From: Lepidodermella squamata
Lineage: Eukaryota; Gastrotricha
Length of the DNA stretch: 64,000 nucleotides
Direction of reading: 5' to 3'
Assembly (NCBI GenBank): GCA_047495785.1
Contig: JBLDXI010000015.1
Span: 434,001 to 498,000, forward strand
This document shows, in pieces, positions 23,108 to 32,395 of this stretch. Below the pieces are notes generated by a model. That model did no database searches. It saw nothing but the letters and a program-made list of their open reading frames with translations, and had not been told where the DNA came from. A program made the position numbers and the translations under genes. Positions within the stretch are counted from its first letter, which is position 1; the number at the start of each line of letters is the position of its first letter.

Positions 23108-23870
23108 TGTAGGTTGTATGACAATTGAGCAACGAAAATTGGGAATACGACAATTCGACAGCGACAATTCAACAAACGCCAATTCGGCAATATTTTTTTA
23201 TTCGATCGAAAACGACAACTCGGCAAACGACTACTCAGCAGTAAAAATTTATCGTACCCTTGAGCGACAATTCGGCAGAAGACAACTCGACAAATCACTA
23301 ATACTGAAACGACAACTCAGCATTAGCTATAGATTGGGAAGTTTCGAGAGCCACGCAAACTTAAAATAACCGTCAGATACATATTTCAAGCCTGTCGAAA
23401 AAATACAGGTTGAAATGGGCATGCTCGCTCCGCTCGCATAGCCTTCTTAGCCTTGATATTCTTGCTCAACCTAGGACATCACATTTTTTCCGTTTTCGGG
23501 TTTAATCGACCTAACGTCTCTAACGTGGCAGAAATGTATTCTTGCAGAGTTGTCGTTTCCCCATATTAGTGATTTTCATCATGTCGAGTTGTCGTTTTGC
23601 CGAATTGTCGAAAATGGATATTCTGCTCAATATTCATTTGCCGAATTGTCGAAAATGGATATTCTGCTCAATATTCATTTGCCGAATTGTCGAAAATGGA
23701 TATTCTGCTCAATATTCATTTGCCGAATTGTCGAAAATGGATATTCTGCTCAATATTCATTTGCCGAATTGTCGTTTTCGGTCCTCTAAATTTTTAATGC
23801 CGCGTTGACGTTTGTCGAATAGTCGTCCCGAGCTGTCGCATGTTGAATAGTCATTTGCTCACTTGTCGCC
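23108..23870. repeat. foldback element built from CGACAATTCGGCA-type repeats
   Basis: The left half repeats variants of cgacaattcggca; the right half repeats the reverse complement, tgccgaattgtcg. Terminal segments gacaattgagcaa and ttgctcacttgtc pair as well. It truncates the discoidin copy at about 23088. A 41 bp tandem array sits in the right arm. No transposase is visible. Confidence 0.65.
23598..23774 (+). repeat. 41 bp tandem repeat, about 4.3 copies
   Basis: Units begin tgccgaattgtcgaaaatgg at 23598, 23639, 23680 and 23721, with a partial unit at 23762; copies are identical. Because 41 is not a multiple of three and the unit has no stop in any plus frame, it creates three overlapping spurious reading frames. 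Confidence 0.92.
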
Positions 23871-25071
23871 ACACCACACTACACGTTATAGGTTAGTTGT
23901 CGTTGAGCTAACTAAAAGCGATCGCTATTCGTAGGTAATAGGTCTTAGCTCTTCAATAGCCATAATAGCGCTAATAGCTGTTAAACAAAACTGAACAGCA
24001 AAGTTAGTTCCTATTTATTACCCAAACACTGAGTATAATGTATCGCCGGGTTGTCCTTCGGCGGTGGTATTATCATTGGATAGATCATTGCGAGAGCGGC
24101 CTCTTTCAAACGCGGAATGCCAGAAATGCGGCAAATTTATTCCTGTTGTAAGGACTACTGCGATAAAGTCGGAGTAGCGGAAGAGCTATTAATTTGAGAG
24201 AACCCAAAATAAAGCCAATTACGATGTTGCAATTTTTTATCAATCTAAGCAACATCACAAGAAGCCCATCGTAGATCGTAGCCTAAATTTGCTGGTTTCG
24301 TTTTTGCAGCTGAGCCCCGCGGAAAAATGGCGAGTTTCATGGGGCCTTTTATAGGCGGAGTCTAAAGAGCCTAATCTGAACCTACGATTTTGCGACAGGG
24401 TCAGCACTGGAAAAACTTGACGCCGTCCTGACGAGATTCTGCAACATCACCGGAGCGAGCAAACAAAAACGCAATATAGGAGTAATGGCGTACCTCTACA
24501 CTCTACAAGATAATCGTCACGGGTCGCGGAATGAAGTCAGATCTAAATTCAGACGCATCTTTTTGAGGAAAACGGGTACCAGAGCATCGACAGCAAAACA
24601 CCACCATCAAAATCTGTCTAGCCGATCCTCAGCCGAAGTCAGCAGCGAAACATAAACAAGAGAGTCGAGAGAATAATTCAACTTTGCAACGAAATACCGA
24701 TAACCTGCTTCCCGGAAATTGCTAACATTGACTTGTACACATGCTACATGAATGATCTAGGGATATCGCTAGCGCTACTAGGCGCTCCCAATACTCGAAG
24801 TTTAGTTGATTGTTCAGTTGATATGGAAAAAATAATCTTCAGATGACGCGGCACACTGAGAGGAGCACGAATCAGCTTCTCTTGTGTAATTTGATTGATG
24901 ACTCATCATTCAATTCGCACCCGAAAGATGATTACTTGTGAATATTAAAATGATTTAACTGAAATATATAGTTTATGTTAAAATGAATCAACAGACTGAA
25001 TAACAATTTCGGACTTTTTCTTGAATCTGCCTCTTTAGACATTTCATTGTTAAAGTTTAAAGTCAATTGAA
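23871..25071. other. intergenic with an unassigned open frame at 24380-24655
   Basis: A 92-codon frame (24380 to TAA at 24655) has no ATG near its start but reads as plausible protein (ALEKLDAVLTRFCNITGAS, VMAYLYTLQDN). A second frame follows at about 24661-24843 (IIQLCNEIPITCFPEIANID). They could be decayed exons of one gene; no normal-length intron joins them. I recognise no domain. The last ~120 bases resemble promoters of the small secreted family. Confidence 0.3.
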
Positions 25072-25567
25072 ATGATACGCTTCATCTTTGCGATTTTCGC
25101 TGCTACTGCCTCTTACTGGCTAATTATGGTAAGTAAACGCAATAAGCATTCACGTTCAATTTAAATTGAAGTAAATTTTGGCTTAACCGTTTCAGGCCTG
25201 TAAGTCAAATGATGGCGGTGAACCCACTGCGGAGACCTCCACGACGCAGCGGCATCTCGATGCTAGCGAAAATCATGCGTCTCCCATCGAATCTATGACA
25301 ACAGCTGCTACTGCAATTCATTGCGAAACCTGGCGAAAATTTGTACGCGATGTACCTCGACAAATCCTGAAGTTAAAAAGAAACGAAAAAGAGCTCATGG
25401 TATTTTTGAAGGTGGTTGTGGAACATGTTGCGCAGAAGCGGTTCGAAGAATGTGTCAAAACCTTCGATACGTCGATCTGTCAAAACACTCAATACTTTTA
25501 CGTATGGGCGCGTAAATATGCCCAACGTATTCTGGATGGCGAGCTCGATTGTTTGATCATTTGGTGA
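25072..25567 (+). CDS. small secreted CX8C helical protein with four core-region cysteines
   Basis: Two exons, join(25072..25128,25196..25567), give 142 residues. The signal exon is 19 codons (MIRFIFAIFAATASYWLIM), three shorter than in the paralogs. The mature part starts ACKSNDGG with one additional cysteine. The core is AQKRFEECVKTFDTSIC then NTQYFYVWARKYAQRILDG, flanked by the outer cysteines IHCETW and LDCLIIW. The 3' flank is interrupted at about 25587 by an inserted block containing an inverted repeat; homology to the 3' flank of the 31892 copy resumes at about 26425. Secreted; function unknown. Confidence 0.8.
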
Positions 25568-25692
25568 AAATCGAAGAACAGACATATTGTGCACACGTCA
25601 GACCCCCCTCCGTCTCATGTCACACTTTCGCTGACCCCTCCCCCCCCCTCTCGGAGCGTGACGTTATTTATGGATGCTCCCCTGCCGTGAAA

Positions 25693-26100
25693 GGCTAGTT
25701 TTCATTATTCATTAACAATTATTTGCACGCATTCATTATTCGATCGATTCAAAAATAAACGCGGGTAACGCACTGATTCCACTGTGAAACAAAACAACCG
25801 TTGACTTGACAAATTTGCGTTAAGACCGACGCAAATAAAAAGAACCACATTTTCACAAATATGTAAAAAATAATCCAATAAGAAATTATAAAATTTCGGA
25901 AGAATTTCTGAAATTTATCACTGACAAACATTATTAGAGAAAATTAGCTATGGGTTCGATATGCAAATAAAAGTGCATTGGTAAATGAGGCTCTGAAGTC
26001 GACGGTTACTTTGTTTTGCAGCGGCATTAATGCGACTCCCGCGTTTATTTTTGAATCTACCAATAGCGTGCGAGCAATTAATTTTTAGAGAAAACTAGCA
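25693..26100. repeat. imperfect inverted-repeat element (about 110 bp arms)
   Basis: Left arm (25693-25800) and right arm (26000-26100) pair through gctagttttc, gattcaaaaataaacgcggg and gtaaccgt-type segments, with mismatches. It lies within a larger block, about 25587-26424, that separates the 25072 gene from its homologous 3' flank. The left part of the block (25590-25680) has C-rich runs around gtgacgtt motifs. Class unresolved. Confidence 0.6.
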
Positions 26101-27187
26101 TTTCGCGGTTTTTTTGTGGACGGAGGAAACCGCCGTAAATGAAGAGGATGTGCCCGTATTGTGGCGGTGACACCTGTCTATCGCGTGCCGGTAATAGCCG
26201 CGGCAAAACCTGGTGCCATTCCGCCTATAAAAAGGCCTAATTTGATACTTTTAAATCATCTTCCGCTTTGAATTTCAACAAGTAGCTAGCTTAAGCCGTA
26301 AATAAAAAGCCTTAGTTTCGTACCTTCGAACATATTTTTGCTACAAATTACAAGGTATTTTAACATCATACAAGTCGGGTCGATCGGTCATGATCCAGTG
26401 ATCGCGAGAACCCGTCACCGTTAAACATATATCGGGATTTTCAGTCTTCAACCTTTGCTAATTTTCAGAAATTATCAGCAAACGATTGCCCATTGTCCTG
26501 TTTTATTCTACTAATATTCTTATTCATGCCACATTAATGCCTTGCGAAGTTCAGTTCATGGCGGAAACTCAAGTCACAGTTTTTCAATTTTTCTAAAATG
26601 TCACATTTACTGATGAAACCTCAGTTCCATAAAACATGGTAAATTTTTCAGGCTTTTTTATTCATTAATCATTAATTATTCATTCTTATTGTAAGCGTAT
26701 TTCTTGATGATTTCATGCTAGGGCCTTTTAACGGATGGCCTATACTAATATGTCAACATTCTTCATTCTTCAGCGAAGTACCAAGATGTAGAGGAGTCAA
26801 AGATCAGATAAAGCTAAAGATGTATTCTATGGAGATACCTGATACTCAAGTCTTGATTCTTAAGAAAGTCGAGGTGACTGGAGATCAGGCTTGTAAGAGG
26901 GAACAGGGGTCACGGGCCTCATGATTCATTTTCGGCTGTATACTTAGAGTCTCAGTCTCAGTATGCATGGATACGGAGTTTTCTGTCAAACAATCTTCAT
27001 TCGAGTGATCAAATCAAAATCATCCATGCCCAGAATATGGATTCCGCATCTCGAGATGGAGAATAAGGGAATACTCTATGGCTAGCCATGGAGAAATAGA
27101 ATATCCCCCCGATCTGGAACCCCGAGTGAGTCTGGCGCAGCCAAACGAATCGAGGGGTTCCAGAGAGGCCCCTCAAGGCTTGGCGGG
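26101..27187. other. repeat-rich intergenic DNA with duplicated 3' flank
   Basis: About 26425-26700 is homologous to 32400-32975, the downstream flank of the 31892 pseudogene (shared caatgccttg and tttttcaatttt blocks). No gene is supported; the frame at 26715-26924 is featureless. Confidence 0.5.
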
Positions 27188-27348
27188 CGAAACGTCCGAA
27201 TTATAATGTGTCCGGATTATTAAGCTGTCCGCTTTGTGAAACGCGCCACCTGCATCTTCTAACGGACAACCTGTCCGTCGCCTCAAAACTGTCCGTACTA
27301 ACCCACTGTCCGCATTTTATAGGTCCGGATTATAGAGATTATACTGTA
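27188..27348 (-). mobile_element. pogo/Tigger-like terminal fragment
   Basis: The right end read on the minus strand is cagtataatctctataatcc followed by repeated gtccg blocks, the style of pogo-group termini, next to TA. The matching left terminus is missing; a related inner segment (gtccggattattaagctgtcc) starts near 27211. Non-coding relic. Confidence 0.4.
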
Positions 27349-27350
27349 TA

Positions 27351-27738
27351 CCGTACTGCCCGGAACAAAAACCATGACATTTGTTTTTTTCAAACGCTGA
27401 TGAAACCCTGACATTTAAAAAGGACTGACATTTATTTCGGGCCTGACATTTATTTATTCGAACCAACTAGTAACTTGCCCAGGTACCAAAACGACATACA
27501 TTTTCCTTAACTTCTACTTTTCTATGACCTTTCCCTGACCTTTCTATGTGGCAAGAGTAGTAATTATCTCCATTCAGAATGGCTATAATGACCTCATTAG
27601 TGATCTTCCTTGAAGTCCCTGCCATTGAACTGACATTTATTTCGGGCCTGACATTTATTATTTCGAATGACCTCTAACCTCTGACATTCATTTGAGGCTG
27701 CCATTTATTCGAGGCTGGCTTTTTTTCGGGCAGTACGG
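27351..27738. mobile_element. 388 bp MITE with TA target duplication
   Basis: Ends ccgtactgcccg (27351-27362) and cgggcagtacgg (27727-27738) are perfect inverted repeats flanked by TA on both sides. Internally ctgacatttatttcgggc recurs several times on the plus strand. It inserted directly against the pogo-like end at 27348. Confidence 0.75.
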
Positions 27739-27902
27739 TATTAGTAATTCAGATATGTGAGAAGCATGAACTTCACAAACAGGTTATAGGCGAATAATTG
27801 AATAAATGAATTAAAATAAGAATAAATGAACAGCATGGTTCATGGGTTCTTCTGTATCATTTTGAACGAAATATATGAGAAGGCAGGGTAACCCTGGTAA
27901 AA

Positions 27903-28102
27903 GAGGAGCAGCCGAGAAAAAACACAAGAATTATACCGAAGAACATAGAACCCATACATCAAAACTATTCATCGGAACCAGATCCGTAAAAAATACCTAT
28001 CAAATGTCAGTCAGTCATTTCAGTAGACCAGACTTTCCCGATGCAGAATCAACAAATTGATTCTGCATCGGGCCGACTTCATCAATTCGAGCATATCTAC
28101 TG
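27903..28102 (-). pseudogene. relic of discoidin gene 3' end
   Basis: Matches the 3' flank and last codons of the genes ending at 33582 and 18789 (agccgagaaaa-acacaag, then catcgggccgac), and stops at about 28102. Only the terminal coding piece is present and a hairpin has formed inside it. Confidence 0.65.
28037..28072. repeat. 14 bp-arm palindrome inside the discoidin relic
   Basis: cccgatgcagaatc (28037-28050) and gattctgcatcggg (28059-28072) are perfect inverted repeats with an 8 bp loop. The paralogs at 33590-33620 and 18806-18835 have only the right arm, so the left arm was copied secondarily. Confidence 0.8.
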
Positions 28103-28439
28103 TAACGGGGTTCTCATCTGGTAAGAGACGGTAAACGATGGCGTTTTTGGCACGAATGTGTTTCTGTTTCCGCTCCCAAGTGCGTACTTCATTATATGCA
28201 CGTTGGTCGAAGTCCACACCAGGGGATTAGAGTTAGGCAACGGTTAAAATTCCCCCAGTTAAGCTTACGAATACCAGTGAAGCAGAAAATTGCGGAATAT
28301 TTAATTACAACAATTTGCGTGCGCACTGACCACTCGCCACCAGGGTAGATAAGGGCTGGTCCTCGTCATTTATACGATTTACTTCGGCATATTTCACTAT
28401 TGAAAGTCTTGTTTCCAATAGCTTCTAACACACCATGCC

Positions 28440-28725
28440 CCAGCTGCTACTACCAGGCCAGTAACGACTCATGACGCGGCTATGACTATATACAATTACA
28501 AGTAACAGCGAGTTTCACATAACTGATGTTGCTAACTAGGTAGGTTGATAGATTGTAGCCTGGCGTTACAGCTCCCATTGATTTTCCGGGGTGGATGTTG
28601 TAGTGGTCAGCAAAATACAAATATGGAACATTAATAAGCGATGAGGAAGCGAGTAAAATAACGAAGTGCTGCCGGTCGGAGAGATGCATCCCGCAATGAG
28701 CAACATGTCAATCAAACATCTCGAA
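28440..28725 (-). pseudogene. relic of 5' end of the discoidin/laminin-G gene
   Basis: The minus-strand reading YNIHPGKSMGAVTPGYNLSTYL corresponds to YNIYPGKSVTAVTPGYNLSTFL near the start of the gene at 38523; its 5' flank (gagcaacatgtcaatcaaacatct) is shared with about 38600. The signal peptide is altered and the frame stops after about 67 codons. Confidence 0.75.
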
Positions 28726-28859
28726 CTAATTATTGTCGAACTGCCCTCTCCTGGTCGTTAAATAACAGTTTTTAAATCCGAGATGTGATCAGGTTTGTGA
28801 CTTTCTTGAAAAACGGAATCCAAAGGATCTAAAAAACTGTTTTTCTGTCGCAATAATCT

Positions 28860-28914
28860 GCCTGTATAGCACATTTCCGAAACATAGGCGGGCCCGGAAA
28901 TGTGCGCCTGTATA
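28860..28914. repeat. 37 bp hairpin insertion flanked by 9 bp direct repeats
   Basis: gcctgtata occurs at 28860-28868 and 28906-28914. Between them 28869-28905 begins gcacatttccg and ends cggaaatgtgc, an 11 bp perfect inverted repeat with a 15 bp loop. The homologous promoter at 17269 has one gcctgta and no insert. Confidence 0.88.
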
Positions 28915-28937
28915 CATTTCATTGTTAAAGTAATTTA

Positions 28938-29439
28938 ATGATACGTAGCAATCTAGTCCTTGCTATTTTCGTTACCACTGCTACTTTGAGCGGGCTGGTT
29001 AGGGTAAGTGAATTAAACTAGGATTCACTTTCAATTCAAAATGAGGTAATTCTTGGCTTAATCGTTTCAGGCTGAGCCAACAGATGGCGATGAACTCACT
29101 GCGGAAGTCGCAACGATGCAGCGGCACTTCGACGACAGCGAAAATCCTTCGTCTCCTAATATCGAATCAATGACCACAGTTGCAGCCATTGATTGCAAAA
29201 GCTGGCGAGAATTTGGCCGCGAAGTACGTCGACGAATGCTGGAGTTGCGAGGAAACCCCAGAAAGCGCATTGCATTTTTGAAGGCGGCTGAGCGACATGT
29301 AGCGAAGAAGCGGTTCGAAGAATGTCTCAAAACCTTCAATCCATCGATTTGTCAAAACACCAAATCTTTTTACATATGGGAGCGTATAGTCGCCCAACGT
29401 ATTATGGATGGGAGCCACGATTGTGTGATCAGGTTTTAA
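28938..29439 (+). CDS. small secreted CX8C helical protein, near-identical copy of the 17301 gene
   Basis: Two exons, join(28938..29003,29071..29439), give 144 residues. Exon 2 is identical to that of the 17301 gene, so the mature protein is unchanged, including all four cysteines (IDCKSW, the CLKTFNPSIC core, HDCVIRF). Exon 1 differs at four of 66 bases. The promoter is damaged relative to the 17 kb copy: the homology starts at ctaaaaaac where that copy has TATAAAAC, and a 37 bp hairpin with duplicated flanks sits between it and the start codon. Whether it is still transcribed is uncertain. Confidence 0.8.
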
Positions 29440-29621
29440 GTTGAAGAACAGCCATACTTTTTGATACTTTCAGTCTGTATCCTCTGATCATTCCAGAAAT
29501 GAGCTCGAATAAAGAATCACCCATTTCATTCTGCTCACATCGTAATTGTAATTCCATGCCACGTTAGCGCCAAAGTTGTTCAAAATTTCCCGAAACAAGT
29601 CTCATTTACTGCAGGAACATC
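29052..29621 (+). repeat. 570 bp tract identical to 17412-17981
   Basis: Partner of the tract described at 17412. It covers exon 2 and the 3' flank. Beyond 29621 the two copies differ by a 27 bp deletion here and then share sequence again to about 29685. Confidence 0.9.
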
Positions 29622-29685
29622 AGTTTTTTTAGCCGAAAATGGGCTTAAAATGCATTAAATGTTCGAGGATTCATGGGCAACCTCT

Positions 29686-30676
29686 AGTTGGTGACCGCCA
29701 ACAGGCGATGGCGTCCGGCGGAGTCCAGGTTCTGAGCCCATTTGGAGTCCAACCTCGAAAGAACTCGTAAGAAGAGTCGAAAAGAGTCCGAAAGGCTCTG
29801 GAGTCCTCGTTTGGACCACACTGCTCTGAAGCTTCTCAACATTGACGAAACAACAGACTAAATTTTCTCTTTCTCAGCCGTTCTGGCCGAGCTGGGAGGG
29901 ATGAAAAGTCGCACAATACCTACTCATCATTCATTTTTCAGGATTATCCATTCATTCATTCAATTCCTTTTGACGTATTTTGACGTATTTTCCACGATTT
30001 TCGAAATTTTCGCTGGCGAGCGGCATCGCAAATTTTCTTTTTCATGATCAAGCACCATACGCTAGGGTGCCTTTTTCGACGCAATCTGTTCTATAGATTG
30101 TGCAAGCTCTCAATGTTGTTTTTGGTTCGATCAGACATCAGACAGGTCATCCATACTTCATCCCACCTGCAGGGGCTTCCTCAAAGTACATAGGATCTCG
30201 AAACAAGTAGTAGTAAAGAAGAACCCGTTCACGATAAAAAGTTGACAATTCTGTTCCAAATGCTGATCTCTATTATATTATTTAATCATTTTATAATAAT
30301 CCCTCGTTTAATTATTGTTTTTGGCATTAATCTGAAATATTAACTGAAATCGCAGCGCAAATGGGAAAGCGCAGGTAGCGCAAGTGGGAAAGCGCAAGTG
30401 GGAACATACCAATTCTTGAATAAATGTGGGATCTTTGTTTCAATTTTTTCATATTCCGTCGCTTGAAAGACATTTTTCAGAGGGGTATTCTGCAGCTTTG
30501 ATGAAAACTTGACGACTCGCGCAGATAGTGACGCGGAAGTCTGAGGAGACAGGAGACCCATTCCGCGGTTATTAAGACAATCCTCTGTCCTCTGCGGATC
30601 GAAGAAAAAGCCATGCGTTGGCTGTGAACCAAGATTCAACGCCATCTATGCGCGGCATCATTCTGCTCCTCTAGCG
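29686..30676. other. intergenic, no supported gene
   Basis: The frame at 30340-30645 on the minus strand (101 codons) has no signal peptide, domain or splice support. Short repeated words (tggagtcc, agagtcg) around 29710-29800 look like degraded repeats. Confidence 0.45.
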
Positions 30677-31471
30677 CAATGCTTCTCAACCTTCATTTTT
30701 CGGGCCGCATGCGGCCCGCAGCCCAATTTTGTGCGGCCCGGCACTCAACTAGGTAACTTGTATTGGTTGCGGCCCGCAAAGCCTTGTTATCAATCATTTT
30801 TAAATAGCTTTAAGGTCCAAGCGATGCCCGGAAGTCCAAGTACAAGGTTCCTATGAATCATCCCTATTTTGATGCATTTTAAGCCCATTTTCGGGTTGAA
30901 AATGCCCAAAAAAGCGTCAGTTAAAGCTCGCTTCGCTCGCGAATTGATTCGAGGTCGAGGGTGAAAAATTATCACCCCCAAACAAAAATCCTGGCTACGC
31001 CACTGAACTTAACGCAGTTTATACCACTAAGGCCACTAAAGCCACTCCTTCCCTTATTCGTTCATTCACCCTAATCCATGTTTTCAAATGCCCTCAAGCC
31101 TCAAGGCCCGTTCTTGAATATTTTGCGTAAATAATTTCCAGTTATGATTTTCTAGTTTCTTTTTTGCGATGAGCGGAAATGACATTGTTAGCTCAAAAAA
31201 TTGCTCATAAAACTAGATAGATACTTACTTGGTAATTTACTCGTGATTGCCCAATTTTTGTTAAATTTTTTGTGTTTTAAATTGCAATGAAATTAGCGAC
31301 TAAACAGCATTAATATCTGTTTAATTTCGCTCACATAATGAACATGCGGCCCGCTGTGTTCTTACAATACAGTGGTAGCGGCCCGCCGGCGAGGGCCGAA
31401 GTCATGCGGCCCGCAGGGATGGAAAATGAGTTAAAAAATGGCCCACAATGGAAAAAGGTTGAGAAGCACTG
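30677..31471. mobile_element. 795 bp non-autonomous hAT-type element
   Basis: Left end caatgcttctcaacctt and right end (minus strand) cagtgcttctcaacctt form hAT-style terminal repeats with one mismatch. An 8 bp target duplication, ctctagcg, flanks it at 30669-30676 and 31472-31479. Subterminal GC-rich gcggcccgc motifs occur at both ends. No transposase frame is present. Confidence 0.9.
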
Positions 31472-31827
31472 CTCTAGCGGTTAGAACGAACAGGCAGAGG
31501 CAACTGGGCGTGTTGAGCAGCCTGAGTTCGGCATAAAGGCAGCTCTATTTGAAGAGTAATTGTCGTTACAGCTTTTACAGCTGAGCCTGCGAAGAACGAG
31601 CGGGATCAAAATCGCGACAGAGGTCCGTCCTACTGTTCGTATTAGTCGTCCTATTAGTCCGAGCAAAAAGCTGCCAGTTATCGAAGCTGAAGAAGGCGTT
31701 GTTCAATGGAATTAATAAGGAATAAGGCGAGTAATGACAACTGGGTCGAGTGCCAATCGGCAATTCTACATAATTATACATCGTTCCCCGCTGTTCGCTG
31801 TTCGTGTGTAAAATGAATCAAACAGCC

Positions 31828-31834
31828 TATAAAA
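31828..31834 (+). promoter_or_regulatory. TATA-box candidate
   Basis: TATAAAA 64 bp upstream of the ATG at 31892, in the same cagcctataaaac context as the box at 17239. The surrounding ~90 bp are conserved between the two promoters. Confidence 0.5.
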
Positions 31835-31891
31835 CGGTTTTTGCTTCCTCCAATCTATGCTTGTACATATTTTATTGTTAAAGTTAATTTA

Positions 31892-32395
31892 ATGATACGT
31901 AGCAATTTGATCCTTTCGATTTTCGTTGTAGCTGTCACTTTGAGCTGGCTGATTAGGGTAAGTAAACTCAATAAGTATTCACTTTCAATTAAACTTGAAG
32001 TAAATGTTGGCTTAATCGTTTCAGGCTGAGTCAAAGGATGGCGGTGATCTCACTGTGGAGGCCTCCGCAATCCAACTGCATCTTGGTGCTAGAGAAAATC
32101 CTTCGCCTCCCATCGAGACAATGACAACAACTGCCGCAAAATACGGCAATAGCAGGCATGCTTTTAGGCGCAGAATGATTCAACAAATTCTGATGTTACG
32201 AGGAGATGAAAAAAGCTCAGAGCATATTTGAAGGCGATGGAGCGATATGTGAAGCAGACAAGGTTCGAAGCATGCGTCAAAACCTTCGATCCAACGATTT
32301 GTCAAAACACTGGTGCCTTTTACGTATGGGCGCAGTTGTTCGCCCAAGATATTTTGGCTGGAAAGCTTGATCATGCGATCAGGTGGCACCAATGA
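31892..32395 (+). pseudogene. small secreted CX8C family member with a -1 frameshift
   Basis: Exon 1 (31892..31957) encodes a normal 22-residue signal peptide and exon 2 starts at 32025 with a normal acceptor. The frame reads through the pro-region to LRGDEK, then hits TGA at about 32227 because the A-run at 32208-32214 is one base short relative to the paralogs. The core downstream is intact in the next frame (RFEACVKTFDPTIC, then FYVWAQLFAQDILAG) up to TGA at 32393. It lacks the outer cysteine pair, like the 13980 gene. Either a young pseudogene or a homopolymer sequencing error. Confidence 0.75.

Noticed and set aside
23598-23774. Possible CRISPR-like array
   Set aside because: Units are directly contiguous and identical with no variable spacers, and the DNA is eukaryotic.
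23542-23808. Three overlapping plus-strand frames repeating KMDILLNIHLPNCR-type sequence
   Set aside because: Translation of a 41 bp tandem repeat without stops; the period is not a multiple of three, so the frames are an artefact.
30340-30645. 101-codon minus-strand frame
   Set aside because: No recognisable domain; lies in degraded repeat-like sequence.
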